In this document: positions 8,264 to 16,909 of the stretch, one piece after another
How positions within the stretch are numbered: position 1 is the first letter of the stretch
Layout of the letters: each line of letters opens with the position of its first letter
NCBI GenBank assembly: GCA_049293335.1
Contig: JBATSO010000040.1
Span: forward strand, 1-64,000
DNA length: 64,000 nucleotides
Source of the DNA: JAGXIT01 sp049293335
Lineage (GTDB): Bacteria > Patescibacteriota > Saccharimonadia > Saccharimonadales > UBA4665
Direction of reading: 5' to 3'
Notes under the pieces: generated by a model
What the model saw: the letters and a program-made list of their open reading frames with translations, nothing else
Database searches by the model: none
Told to the model about the DNA's origin: nothing
Translations under genes and position numbers: made by a program

Positions 8264-9340
8264 ATGAGCGCGGTGGTAATTTTACTCGGTGTCATTGTAG
8301 TGTTGTCTATTGTGGTGGCGGTACTCTTATTGCGGCAACAAAAACCTACTACTGAAACCGCACTACTGCTCAAGGAAGATTTGCGTGGGCTGAGCGAGGA
8401 TATTACCAAGCTGAAAGATACCATGCAATCACAGGTATCAGATCGCCTTGATAAGTCCCAGGCAACCATGTTCGGGGCAATGCAAAAGCAAAGCGATACG
8501 ACGAACAAAATCATTTCCGAAATTACTCGAAATCTCACGGAGCTCAAAGAGTCAAATAAGCGTGTTGTCGATGTAGCTGATGAGCTGAAGACTCTTCAAA
8601 ATGTTCTACAAAACCCGAAGCAGCGCGGAGGACTGGGTGAATACTACCTAGACAATGTGCTTGGAAACGTTTTGGCGCCGCACATTTACGAAATGCAGTA
8701 CAAATTTAAAGACGGCGAAATAGTAGACGCAGTAATAAAGCTCGACAAAGGTCGGTTGTTGCCAATCGACAGCAAATTTAGCCTAGAGAACTACAACCGA
8801 CTAATTGAGGAAAAAGACAAAACCCAGCGCGACCTTATAGCCAAAACATTTAAAGCCGACCTAAAACTCCGTATTGACGAAACCGCCAAGTACATTCGCC
8901 CTAGCGAAAACACTCTGGATTACGCTTTTATGTTCATTCCGAGTGAGGCAATTTACTACGACCTACTCATCAACAACGTGGGCGCAACAGGTACGAATTC
9001 GCGCGATCTTATTGAATACGCTTTCATAGATAAAAAAGTAATAATCGTAAGCCCCACAACGCTACTCGCCTATTTGCAAACAGTTATGCAAGGGCTCAAA
9101 AGCTTACAAATAGAGGAGCAGGCCAAAGATATTCAGAAACGGGTTGGCGAACTTGGTAAGCACATTGCGGCTCACGATAGTTATATGCAAAAGCTCGGTA
9201 ACGCGCTCGGCACCACCGTAAACCACTACAATGCCGCCCACAAATCACTCGCTCGTATGGACCATGATGTGGTAAAGATTGCTGACACTACCTCGGCGGT
9301 TGAACCTTTGCTGCTCGATAAACCAAGCGTGGACACGTAA
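8264..9340 (+). CDS. rmuC: DNA recombination protein RmuC
   Basis: RmuC-family protein implicated in limiting recombination at inverted repeats, with a PD-(D/E)XK-like nuclease core. 358 aa: an N-terminal membrane anchor (residues 3-23), a coiled coil (about 35-110), then the core with QRGGLGEYYLDNVL, YKFKDGEIVDAVI and LPIDSKFSLENYNRL, and FMFIPSEAIYYDLL further on. E. coli RmuC is longer (475 aa). The start is fixed by TACACT at 8252-8257, 6 nt before the ATG, with no Shine-Dalgarno. Confidence 0.93.
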   Translation: MSAVVILLGVIVVLSIVVAVLLLRQQKPTTETALLLKEDLRGLSEDITKLKDTMQSQVSDRLDKSQATMFGAMQKQSDTTNKIISEITRNLTELKESNKRVVDVADELKTLQNVLQNPKQRGGLGEYYLDNVLGNVLAPHIYEMQYKFKDGEIVDAVIKLDKGRLLPIDSKFSLENYNRLIEEKDKTQRDLIAKTFKADLKLRIDETAKYIRPSENTLDYAFMFIPSEAIYYDLLINNVGATGTNSRDLIEYAFIDKKVIIVSPTTLLAYLQTVMQGLKSLQIEEQAKDIQKRVGELGKHIAAHDSYMQKLGNALGTTVNHYNAAHKSLARMDHDVVKIADTTSAVEPLLLDKPSVDT

Positions 9341-9360
9341 CGCTATCACCTGTCACGCGG

Positions 9361-9640
9361 GTCTCGCCCCGCAGGCGACTTTCTTTTTGTGCCGGACAAA
9401 AAGAAAGCAAAAAACCTCGGCCAGGGCTACAGCTCTTGGTCAGATGTTGTTCGTTTTTACAACCGACAAAACAACTCACTCCAGACAGTTTGCCACCGGC
9501 AACCTGTCTTCCGTTCAAACAAGTTTTGCCGCCTGACGGAAGTTGTAAAACCCGACAACATCTGAGCCAGGAGCCTTCGCATGGTCCCCACTAATTATAT
9601 CGCTACCGCGATGGTCTTCTTGCGGTCTGCGGCCGCGTAT
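9361..9640 (+). ncRNA. Structured RNA-like element, copy A
   Basis: No gene is present from 9341 to 9698; this element fills most of the gap. Stems (left/right): P1 9379-9390/9396-9407 (12 bp, 5-nt loop); P2 9433-9439/9567-9573; P3 9441-9450/9555-9564 (10 bp); P4 9455-9463/9542-9550; P5 9483-9488 and 9490-9494 with 9498-9502 and 9504-9509; P6 9599-9603/9608-9612; P7 9622-9627/9631-9636. The linker AAAAACCTCGGCCAG is shared with copy B at 45841-46092, whose stems have different sequence but the same pairing. Strand is assumed from the matching orientation after plus-strand genes; transcription is not shown. Confidence 0.6.
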
Positions 9641-9698
9641 TTGATGCCTGTTATTTGAAAATTTTCTGAAGCTTGTGAATTGAATTTTGAAAAATCCC

Positions 9699-10832
9699 CT
9701 ACTTCCGCACCTGCTTTTTCACCCCAACGCTCAGTTTTCGTCGCGCGAGCGCTTCGCATTCGGCTTTGGCGTCGGTGTACATCATTTGTTCGGGTGGGGT
9801 TTTTTGGGTCCAGGCACTGGGGCCGCGAAGGGCGCCGACAACACCGAGCTCGCGGGCGACTTTTAGATAGCGAATGGCGTCTATCACCACGCCGGCACTG
9901 TTTTCGCTATCTTGCACAGAAAGCTTGAGGTCTATGGTAATAGGCGCGCCGCCGAAGCCTTTCAAACGAATATTAAAGTAGGCAACTTTGTTGTCTTTTA
10001 GATAGGGCAGGAACGTGCTGGGGCCAGCAAACAGGCTGTGTTCGGGCACAGGTACGCCGCGCAGGTCATTCTGTGCACGAATGACGTTTTCTTTTGACTT
10101 TTTCTTACTGGCCAGGCGCGACTGCACCATCATGTTGTTAAAGTCGGTGTTGCCGCCAATGTTGAGCTGCTGGTGAAACTCTACTTCGGCCCCGCGGTCA
10201 AAAGCGAGCTCTTGCAGTACTTGGCTAACTACACTGGCACCAATCTGCGAGCGCATGTCGTCGCCGATTATGGGCAGGCCTGCTTTTATAAACTTCTTTT
10301 CCCACTTTGGGTCGCTGGCAATGAAGACTGGTATGCAGTTTAGAAATGCTACGCCTGCATCTATAGCGCACTGGGCGTAAAACTCGGTCGCTTCTTGCGA
10401 ACCGACAGGCAAGTAGTTTATAAGAATGTCGGCTTTGCAATCTTTTAAAACTTTTACAACATCAACTGGTTTGACTTTAGCAACCCGAAAACCAAATTCT
10501 TCGGGCTGTTCCTGCATGTAGTCACTCACCCCGTCAAGCGGGGGACCCATGTGTACGATGGGGCCTGCGGGTACGTCTTCCTGAAATACACGCGCGCAGT
10601 TTGGTTTGGCAAAAATTGCCTCGCCAACGGGCTTGCCAACCTTACGTGCGTCTACATCAAACGCCGCCACAACTTCAATATCACTTGTTCGATACCCACC
10701 AATGTCGGCGTACATGACGCCAGGAATGTTATCTTCTAGGTGCTCTCGGTAATATTCAAAACCCTGGTAGAGCGATGAAAAACAGTTACCTACCCCGACT
10801 ACAGCAACTTTAATAGGTGTTTTCTTGGTCAT
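9699..10832 (-). CDS. Inositol-3-phosphate synthase
   Basis: Converts glucose 6-phosphate to 1D-myo-inositol 3-phosphate with NAD+ as a cycling cofactor. 377 aa, matching the short actinobacterial/archaeal form rather than the eukaryotic one of over 500 aa. NAD-binding VVGVGNCFSSL lies near residues 11-21. Further on are INYLPVGSQEATEFYA, GDDMRSQIGA, LNIGGNTDFNNM and the lysine-rich active-site stretch around KKKSKENVI. A strong ribosome site (AAGGAG) precedes the ATG. It is divergent from a LysR-type gene, and an inositol-monophosphatase-like gene occurs at 41851, so the cell may make free inositol for lipids or solutes. Confidence 0.93.
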   Translation of the reverse strand: MTKKTPIKVAVVGVGNCFSSLYQGFEYYREHLEDNIPGVMYADIGGYRTSDIEVVAAFDVDARKVGKPVGEAIFAKPNCARVFQEDVPAGPIVHMGPPLDGVSDYMQEQPEEFGFRVAKVKPVDVVKVLKDCKADILINYLPVGSQEATEFYAQCAIDAGVAFLNCIPVFIASDPKWEKKFIKAGLPIIGDDMRSQIGASVVSQVLQELAFDRGAEVEFHQQLNIGGNTDFNNMMVQSRLASKKKSKENVIRAQNDLRGVPVPEHSLFAGPSTFLPYLKDNKVAYFNIRLKGFGGAPITIDLKLSVQDSENSAGVVIDAIRYLKVARELGVVGALRGPSAWTQKTPPEQMMYTDAKAECEALARRKLSVGVKKQVRK

Positions 10833-10870
10833 ATATACTCCTTATATAGTTGCTAGTGTATATATTTGAA

Positions 10871-10883
10871 TGGTATAAAACCA
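10871..10883. promoter_or_regulatory. Candidate LysR operator
   Basis: TGGT-5 nt-ACCA dyad in the 86-bp gap between the divergent inositol-phosphate synthase and LysR genes. It lies upstream of the LysR -10 box TATAAT at 10905-10910. The position is classic for an autoregulating LysR regulator that also controls its divergent neighbour. Confidence 0.35.
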
Positions 10884-10918
10884 ATACATAATTATTACTT
10901 ATCGTATAATAAATAATT

Positions 10919-11818
10919 ATGGATGACACGCTTCGTAAGTTTATTGCAGTTGTTGAAGCAGGTACTTTTACGCGGGCGGCCGATATTTTGCATATTTCGC
11001 AACCAGCCTTAAGCGTGGCAGTCGGCAAGCTCGAAAAATCTTTGGGAGTTAAGCTTATTGAGAGTAGTGGTCGCCATGGCCTAAGCCTAACAGAAGCCGG
11101 CAATCATGTGTACATGGCGGCCTTAGAACATCGCCGAGTCGAGCAAAATTTACGCGCACAAATTGCTTCACTCACCCAGGCAAAGGTGCCACTGCGGATT
11201 GGCATGATAGACAGCGTAGCGGCACTATTGTCTACGCACGATAACTTACTTGAAACGCTCGAATCTAAAACCGAACTAGGACTTCATGTGCTCAATTCTG
11301 CCGCGCTTCGCAAAGCCGTGCGCCGCAGCGAGCTCGACATTGCTGTGGTGGTGGCAGACGATGAAGAAGACGATCGCTTAGAGGTTGCAGCCGTTACCGC
11401 TGATAACTTAGTGTTAGTGTGTGTTCCTGACCAACAGGCTTCTATGCAAAAAAAGTTATTAGACGGTGACGCATTGCCATTTTTAAGCTATGCTTCACAT
11501 TCCGCCACGTACGCAGTGATTGCGCGGGCCTTAGCCAGAGACCACGTGCTCGTTGAACCAGTTTTGTATTCTACCAGCCCACACATAATGCTCGCAATGG
11601 CTATAAAAGGCAGGGGTGTGGCGGCACTACCCGAGTCGCTTGTTGCAGATAGTTTACGTAACGGCGAAGTTAAACTTTTGTTCAAAAATGCTACACCTTA
11701 CATAATTCAGCGAAAATTGCATGTTGTTACACTTAAAGGGCGTAAGTTACCCCGGGCGCTGGCGGGCCTGGCGTTTGTAATGCGTCAAAAGCTACGCGAC
11801 TACACCATGGAGGAATAA
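10919..11818 (+). CDS. LysR family transcriptional regulator
   Basis: 299 aa, usual length. The N-terminal winged helix-turn-helix spans residues 1-60 (FIAVVEAGTFTRAADILHISQPALSVAVGKLE). The remainder is the periplasmic-binding-like effector domain. Divergence from inositol-3-phosphate synthase suggests that gene as its target. TATAAT at 10905-10910 lies 8 nt before the ATG with no ribosome site, so the message is probably leaderless. Confidence 0.93.
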   Translation: MDDTLRKFIAVVEAGTFTRAADILHISQPALSVAVGKLEKSLGVKLIESSGRHGLSLTEAGNHVYMAALEHRRVEQNLRAQIASLTQAKVPLRIGMIDSVAALLSTHDNLLETLESKTELGLHVLNSAALRKAVRRSELDIAVVVADDEEDDRLEVAAVTADNLVLVCVPDQQASMQKKLLDGDALPFLSYASHSATYAVIARALARDHVLVEPVLYSTSPHIMLAMAIKGRGVAALPESLVADSLRNGEVKLLFKNATPYIIQRKLHVVTLKGRKLPRALAGLAFVMRQKLRDYTMEE

Positions 11819-11824
11819 GAAACT

Positions 11825-12643
11825 TTATAACCAGTTCAAGCCCAAAAGTGCCAAAATAACGACACCAGCCGCAATTCGGTAATACGCAAAAGGTTTAAAA
11901 TTGTGGTTGGCAATGTACCGCAGTAACCACGAAACGGCAAGCAGGGCGGTGACAAAGGCTGCTAGCAGGCCAACTGCCAGTGCAGGCCAACCGCCAGGTA
12001 GATTTGCAATCTCAGCGTGGTATTTTAGCATTTTATAACCACTAGCCATCACCATAACAGGGATGCTTAAGTAAAAGGCAAAAGCGGTGGCGGTGGGGCG
12101 GTTGAGCTTTACGAGTAGGCCGCTCACAATCGTCGCTCCCGACCGCGACACACCAGGCACAATGGCTAGCGCTTGCCCAAGACCGATTAATAAAGCTTGT
12201 TTATTGGTAATGTGCTCGAGCTGTACAGGGGCATCGTGCCGAGTAACGGGCTTGCGGTCAACCACCCACAGCACAATACCGCCCAAAATAAGCATAATTG
12301 CCACGACCAGCGGTGTAGTTATGCTATTCATACTTTTGTCGAGCAGCAGGCCAAATATCCCAGCAGGAATAGTGCCAATCACCATGATTTTCCAAAAGTT
12401 TAGGGCAGCTTTATCGTGTTTAAACAGCCCCAGCGTTTTGGCAAGTATATCTCGGCGGTAAAACCAAACCACGGCTGCAATGGCAGCCACTTGAATAACA
12501 ACCGTAAATAAATCGTGATTGTCCTTAAAGCCAATTGCTTTTTCAGCCACAATTAAATGCCCTGTGCTACTAATGGGCAAAAACTCGGTAACACCTTCGA
12601 CCACGCCTAAAATAAAGGCCTGTATAAGTTCGATCATGAACAT
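11825..12643 (-). CDS. uppP: Undecaprenyl-diphosphatase UppP/BacA
   Basis: Integral membrane phosphatase that dephosphorylates undecaprenyl pyrophosphate, recycling the lipid carrier of cell-wall synthesis and giving bacitracin tolerance. 272 aa. The two family motifs are present: EGVTEFLPISSTGHL (about residues 16-30) and PGVSRSGATI (about 173-182), with about eight membrane segments. ATG 12637 is an alternative start two codons in. Confidence 0.96.
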   Translation of the reverse strand: MFMIELIQAFILGVVEGVTEFLPISSTGHLIVAEKAIGFKDNHDLFTVVIQVAAIAAVVWFYRRDILAKTLGLFKHDKAALNFWKIMVIGTIPAGIFGLLLDKSMNSITTPLVVAIMLILGGIVLWVVDRKPVTRHDAPVQLEHITNKQALLIGLGQALAIVPGVSRSGATIVSGLLVKLNRPTATAFAFYLSIPVMVMASGYKMLKYHAEIANLPGGWPALAVGLLAAFVTALLAVSWLLRYIANHNFKPFAYYRIAAGVVILALLGLNWL

Positions 12644-12674
12644 AAGTGTAGCGTGTTACTGCTTCGGTACAAAA

Positions 12675-14075
12675 CTATTTTTTGGTGTGCAGGAGGTCGA
12701 TGACGAGGGCGGCTGTCCAGGAAAAGTTGTGAGCGCCGAGTGGTTCGCCAGTAGTTGGGTCAAAATACTCGGCAAAGCCGCTTTTTGCGACCATTTCGAG
12801 CGTTGTTTCGGTTAGCGCATCGGCATGGTCGGCGTAACCCATCTGTCGCAACCCCTGAATAATCAACCAGTTGGTGTTGACCCAACTGGGCCCTTGCCAG
12901 TAACGGTCGGGGTCGAAGTCGGGGCTATCAAGCGGCACGCTGGGCACCGGGAAGGTCGACCCAAAACTGTGCTCGTCCTCGAGCTGACGTACTATGTGCT
13001 GGGCTCGTTCTTTCGAAATAGTACCTGCGTACAGCGGCATAAGCGCGGCAATACTTGGTTGTTTAAGTAGTCTGTGGGTTATAAAATCGCGCGAATAATA
13101 ATTTTTGCGGTATTGGTCATAAAGCTGCTCAAGTGCCGCTTCGCTTTTTTTCATGTTGTGCAGCAATTGTTCGGGCAGCTCAAGTCGAATGGTTTTGGCC
13201 ATTTCTTGTAGGCGCGAATTACCCCTAATAAATATGCAGTTAAAACTCAGGTCTTCGATGCTAAAAAGCCCGTGGTTTAGAATTTTCATGGTGTCGTAGG
13301 CCTTGCGCCGCAAACGACGTTGTGCGTCAAAATAGCTTAGAGTTTCTAGTGTAGTTAGCCGTTGGCCAACGGGAATGTAGTGGAGGTCGCGCCGCACAAA
13401 ACCAATTAAGCCGTCTAAATGCGCCCACCTAATAAACCGTATCCAGGCAGGCATAAGGTGTCCGTGAAGCTCGTGTGTCCAGGGTGGGGTATTATCGAGC
13501 CCTGTTTCCCATGGGTGAAGCTGGAGTGCTAGGCCCTCGCCGTGGGGGTCGCGGTCGGCGTACAGCCACTCGTGGTACGTAATAATATTTGGCAGCATTT
13601 CTTTGTACCAACTGCGGCGTTCGGCTAGCGACAGCTTTTGCCCCACCTGCCAGACTGCCTCAGCCAGCATGGGCGGCTGGGTAATACCGCTGGTGGCAAT
13701 ACCATCGGGCGAGTAGGGGTTGACCCAACTGCGCCAAAAATTGCGATCACGCCGATAAGCCGCATCGTTCGAAAAGATGGTGTTCGGCACCATGCCATTT
13801 GACCACTGGGCTTTTACGAGGCTGCGGAGTTCTTGCTTGGCCCGTTCAATGTTAACGTGCCGTAGCCCAATAGCGATAAAACAGCTATCCCACAACCACT
13901 GGTGTGGATAGAGGCCTTCGGCTGGGATGGTGTATTTGCCTCTGTCGTTTGCGGCTAGGATTTGTTTGGCTTGTTCGCCGAGAGGCAGTTTCGATCGCAC
14001 ATCGATGGTTTCGAGCTCGGTTTTGTCTAAGACTTCTTCTGCCTCAAGTCGGTCGGTGTCGAAATTTTCGCTCAT
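12675..14075 (-). CDS. GH63/MGH1-like glycoside hydrolase
   Basis: An (alpha/alpha)6-barrel glycosidase of 466 aa, related to mannosylglycerate/glucosylglycerate hydrolases and the GH63 glucosidase domain; the substrate is not settled. Visible marks are PHQWLWDSCF near the start of the barrel, SGITQPPMLAEAVW, LHPWETGLDNTPPW (acidic WETGLDN loop) and the C-terminal YWQGPSWVNTNWL plus EYFDPTTGEPLGAHNFSWTAA. There is no signal peptide, so it is cytoplasmic. The start at 14075 is chosen over 14114 because TATACT (minus strand, 14085-14090) lies 9 nt upstream: a leaderless arrangement. Confidence 0.85.
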   Translation of the reverse strand: MSENFDTDRLEAEEVLDKTELETIDVRSKLPLGEQAKQILAANDRGKYTIPAEGLYPHQWLWDSCFIAIGLRHVNIERAKQELRSLVKAQWSNGMVPNTIFSNDAAYRRDRNFWRSWVNPYSPDGIATSGITQPPMLAEAVWQVGQKLSLAERRSWYKEMLPNIITYHEWLYADRDPHGEGLALQLHPWETGLDNTPPWTHELHGHLMPAWIRFIRWAHLDGLIGFVRRDLHYIPVGQRLTTLETLSYFDAQRRLRRKAYDTMKILNHGLFSIEDLSFNCIFIRGNSRLQEMAKTIRLELPEQLLHNMKKSEAALEQLYDQYRKNYYSRDFITHRLLKQPSIAALMPLYAGTISKERAQHIVRQLEDEHSFGSTFPVPSVPLDSPDFDPDRYWQGPSWVNTNWLIIQGLRQMGYADHADALTETTLEMVAKSGFAEYFDPTTGEPLGAHNFSWTAALVIDLLHTKK

Positions 14076-14337
14076 GCTTTTTATAGTATACCCGATGTGC
14101 GCCCTACGAGTCACGACCCAGCATAGATTCGACCAGACATGGCTAGCTGCATGTGTATAGTGATTGGCCGTACTTAAGTGATGAAGTAATTACTTACGCC
14201 ACTTACGAGAACGTGTGTCTGCCAATTACCTACAGACCAGATTCCGCCCGCCTGCACAAATAGCATGACGCAAGCTGCTTCAAGTATGTTAAAAAATGTT
14301 TTGTATTAGTACTTTTGCGTAGTACTATAGGCGAGAT

Positions 14338-14541
14338 ATGCCACCTAAACCCAGAGCGCCCAACATACCCGAATGCGTATCTGCCAGTGAGGCCGCTACT
14401 ATGTTTAAGAACGCTCAAAAAGCCATTGGAGAAATTTTCGCTCGAGGCCGCGGCGAATATATGCCATCGCCACCGAATACCTCAATTACCTCAACCGAAA
14501 CTCCACAGCCAGAAACCAACGAACAAACTCAGAAACCCTAA
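14338..14541 (+). CDS. Small hypothetical protein, 67 aa
   Basis: Not recognised. The N-terminal half could form one amphipathic helix (SEAATMFKNAQKAIGEIF); the last 25 residues are rich in Pro, Thr and Glu and probably disordered. A TACTAT box lies about 9 nt before the ATG, matching the leaderless pattern of nearby genes and favouring this frame over an overlapping longer frame at 14315. The upstream 14076-14337 region holds only weak AT-rich inverted repeats. Confidence 0.4.
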   Translation: MPPKPRAPNIPECVSASEAATMFKNAQKAIGEIFARGRGEYMPSPPNTSITSTETPQPETNEQTQKP

Positions 14542-14627
14542 ATCTTAAACAATCATTTAATGTGTTTAGAATTAAACATGATAGGCGCTATCTCATACTT
14601 GCGGTGCTACAAGGTCTAGTAACGTAG

Positions 14628-14662
14628 TTGACTATTTTTGACTAGAGCTACACAATAGCTCT
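14628..14662 (+). promoter_or_regulatory. Promoter with overlapping hairpin/operator
   Basis: -35 TTGACT (14628-14633), 17-bp spacer and -10 CACAAT (14651-14656). A perfect 7-bp inverted repeat AGAGCTA-5 nt-TAGCTCT (14644-14662) covers the -10 box. A GAGGTG ribosome site and the start codon at 14681 follow. Confidence 0.5.
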
Positions 14663-14680
14663 ATTATGAGGTGCGACTAG

Positions 14681-15337
14681 ATGCCAAGTCGTTTTGATGT
14701 GCTGCCACTAAAAACAGTGACAAAACTTGTGCTTGATGTAGATACTGAAACAGTTGCATCAATCACAGCTCAGGAGCGCCCAGCACAAGTGCTCAATGAC
14801 TTAGTAAAACAGCGTATATTTGTTGTAGAGGACGACACGCTCGCCTCGATGCGACGATACGTATTGCAAGCTCGCAAGGTAGGCAGCGCCAAGACAGTTG
14901 TCGAAGCCTACGGATATTTGTACAGCCAGCCCAGCACTCAAGATGTACGTATGTCCGCCGTTGCAATGTCGGTCGACCCAGTATCTACTGACAGGCGCTA
15001 TGACATGAATGTTCACTTACAGTGGCCAGAAGTTGATGCAGCGGCTGCAGCCTTTTTTGCGACGACGCAGATGCGACAGTTTGCTAGGCAGCTACCTGCT
15101 CATAGTGGATTTGGTGATCGTATGTTGCGTCAGTTGCTATACACACGGGCCCAGAGAAGCACAGGAATGGTGGTGCAAACAAACGACATGGGCAGTTGTA
15201 GTATCGAGGCAGACCGCAAGGACTATACCGATGTGCCCGATATAGAGTTGGGTGCTCACAACTTGTATACTCACGAACAGCAACTGATCTGTTTGGTGGG
15301 CGCAACTGCATTTGCGTATGCCGACACTCATTTTTGA
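14681..15337 (+). CDS. Hypothetical protein, 218 aa
   Basis: Not recognised. Soluble, mixed alpha/beta composition, no signal peptide, no known motif seen. It has a full sigma70-like promoter and a GAGGTG ribosome site. It ends inside the tail of the IS4-like transposase remnant on the other strand (10-bp overlap), so it sits at the edge of a transposon insertion and may be accessory. Confidence 0.6.
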   Translation: MPSRFDVLPLKTVTKLVLDVDTETVASITAQERPAQVLNDLVKQRIFVVEDDTLASMRRYVLQARKVGSAKTVVEAYGYLYSQPSTQDVRMSAVAMSVDPVSTDRRYDMNVHLQWPEVDAAAAAFFATTQMRQFARQLPAHSGFGDRMLRQLLYTRAQRSTGMVVQTNDMGSCSIEADRKDYTDVPDIELGAHNLYTHEQQLICLVGATAFAYADTHF

Positions 15338-16054
15338 TTGATTGCTCTAGCGCATGGGCAGAAATTATTGCTGCATATGATGCAGTGAACGAGCCAACAC
15401 TGAATATTGGTTTCCGCTGTTTCTACAGTTTCTACAGGCCTGGCCTGTAACAGATCTTTTTGTTTGAGGTCTTGGATTTTTACCTTGGTTTTGCACCCAT
15501 CAAACTCGACATATCTTCCAGACTTCACTCGGATGTAGAAAGTGGCACCCTCGGCACTCAAGTGCTCGACGATAGATTCGTTTCCGAATCCTCGGTCAAA
15601 TACTAAACGAGGCCAGAAACCCAAGTGGTCATGGAAGTCCTGCAATGCGTCAATGGTATGGCCAGTGAATGAGCGGAACGTACGTTCCTTGGCTCGAGTA
15701 GTTCGGAGGGCTCGTTTTCCGTGCTGGAGCGTCCTTTCGGGCGCTCAAACGGTCGCTGTAGGTGGTTTCTACGAAACACGGAATGGCTCGACCGTTCCGT
15801 GTTTGAACTGCTCCAACTAGAGCAGTAAGCCCGTTCATGTCGCTGTGGTCAACATTGACGTAGCTAGTGGGACGAACAAGTTTGAGACTGTCGAAGACAA
15901 AGCCAAGCTGGTCGGCTAAGTCCTGGTTTTGAAAGAGTCGCTCGACCTTACGCGCTGCCGTATGTGGATTTGCTACGGCCATCCGAGCATTGCTGGCAGC
16001 ACTCTGGAAGGCACCGAGGCCGTAGGCTTGCAGCCCAAACGTTAGCTGGTGGTG
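15328..16054 (-). pseudogene. IS4-like transposase remnant (frameshifted, truncated)
   Basis: Two frames together resemble an IS4-family DDE transposase. The upstream frame (16054 down to about 15700) reads QLTFGLQAYGLGAFQSAA, then YVNVDHSDMNGLTALVG (first catalytic Asp) and TRNGRAIPCFVETTYS. After a frameshift near 15690-15710 the other frame carries ERTFRSFTGHTIDALQ and the second Asp in LVFDRGFGNESIVEHL, then GATFYIRVKSG. The N-terminus is closed by a TGA at 16055-16057. The C-terminal part with the catalytic Glu (YREK region) is missing, replaced near 15429-15453 by a palindromic repeat. No clear terminal inverted repeats or target duplication were found. Confidence 0.8.
15429..15453. repeat. 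25-bp palindromic repeat, copy 1
   Basis: Identical over 25 bp to 16854-16878. It contains the dyad ACAGGC-CTG-GCCTGT. This copy lies inside the transposase remnant, next to a partial tandem TTTCTACAG. Confidence 0.9.
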
Positions 16055-16355
16055 TCACAGCGATTAGCTACCACGCACAGTGGTAGGCGGTCTCGGACCA
16101 GCAATTGCATAGCAATCGCTCTCGCTTTAGGTAAGTTAGGGTTGATAGAATATCCAGATATAATCCTTCACATCTTCGGAAAAGGCAAAGCAAGCTTTAC
16201 TTTTCGCTCAGATGCCAGGATTATAGGCCATAGCAGGCTCCTCTCTGTTTAGTTGTGATAACTTACAGTGTAGGATGTCTGCTGTTTATGTTGCAAAGGT
16301 GGTAGATGAGTACGAAAACCTTGATTTTCCATTATAGTTATGCTATAATTAACAT

Positions 16356-16844
16356 ATGTTTGATACCTTAGATTCTGGTCATAGCTCTTCCGATAGACTT
16401 GTGGTTGGCATGCGTGAGGCGAGAATACTAAGCTATAATTCAACAAAGCCTGCGTTATTAGAAACCCATGCCCTGGCAGGTTGTTTGGCTGTTGCGGCAA
16501 TGTTCCAAGGAGAGCAGCCCGAATCAGCTACGTTATTTTTATCTCATTTCCCCCCATCAGTCAATGGTTTAAGTGATGCCACAGTTAAAATGTTCAGTAC
16601 CAAAAGTGATTTATCGGCCATTGGCCAGAAGATTAAAACAGCGTACGTAGTTGCACCCAATGTCCCAACGGTGTCGAGTGAAATAAATTGCTACAAGTAC
16701 GCTCTAGGGGTGGAGGACGAAACGGACTTTCATGTTGTGCCATACTTACCGGGAACAGGCGAGACCGTATCGGCTATGATAGAGCCAGGACCGATACTTA
16801 GAGTTTTTTTGAATGGAATCGATTGTAACGAAAACCCACTCTAG
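16356..16844 (+). CDS. Hypothetical protein, 162 aa
   Basis: Not recognised. Soluble, with a hydrophobic helix-like run near residues 38-50 (THALAGCLAVAAMF) but no real membrane segment. TATAAT at 16344-16349 lies 6 nt before the ATG without a ribosome site, i.e. leaderless. Its surroundings are AT-rich and it is flanked by the transposase remnant and the second 25-bp repeat, so it is probably accessory DNA. Confidence 0.6.
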   Translation: MFDTLDSGHSSSDRLVVGMREARILSYNSTKPALLETHALAGCLAVAAMFQGEQPESATLFLSHFPPSVNGLSDATVKMFSTKSDLSAIGQKIKTAYVVAPNVPTVSSEINCYKYALGVEDETDFHVVPYLPGTGETVSAMIEPGPILRVFLNGIDCNENPL

Positions 16845-16853
16845 GGTCGTAAC

Positions 16854-16878
16854 TTTCTACAGGCCTGGCCTGTAACAG
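16854..16878. repeat. 25-bp palindromic repeat, copy 2
   Basis: Exact copy of 15429-15453, in the same orientation, 10 nt after the stop of the 162-aa gene. It can form a 6-bp hairpin (ACAGGC/GCCTGT) with a 3-nt loop. Confidence 0.9.
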
Positions 16879-16909
16879 GGGGAGGTTTTGCAGATTTTGA
16901 ATAGGCAAC

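Noticed and set aside
9279..9536. Open frames of 76-85 codons across structured copy A
   Set aside because: Both strands are open by chance over the repeat; no family match, and copy B does not keep either frame.
15328..16054. Programmed frameshift in an active IS element
   Set aside because: The C-terminal catalytic Glu region and N-terminus are missing and no terminal inverted repeats are seen, so it is a dead remnant.
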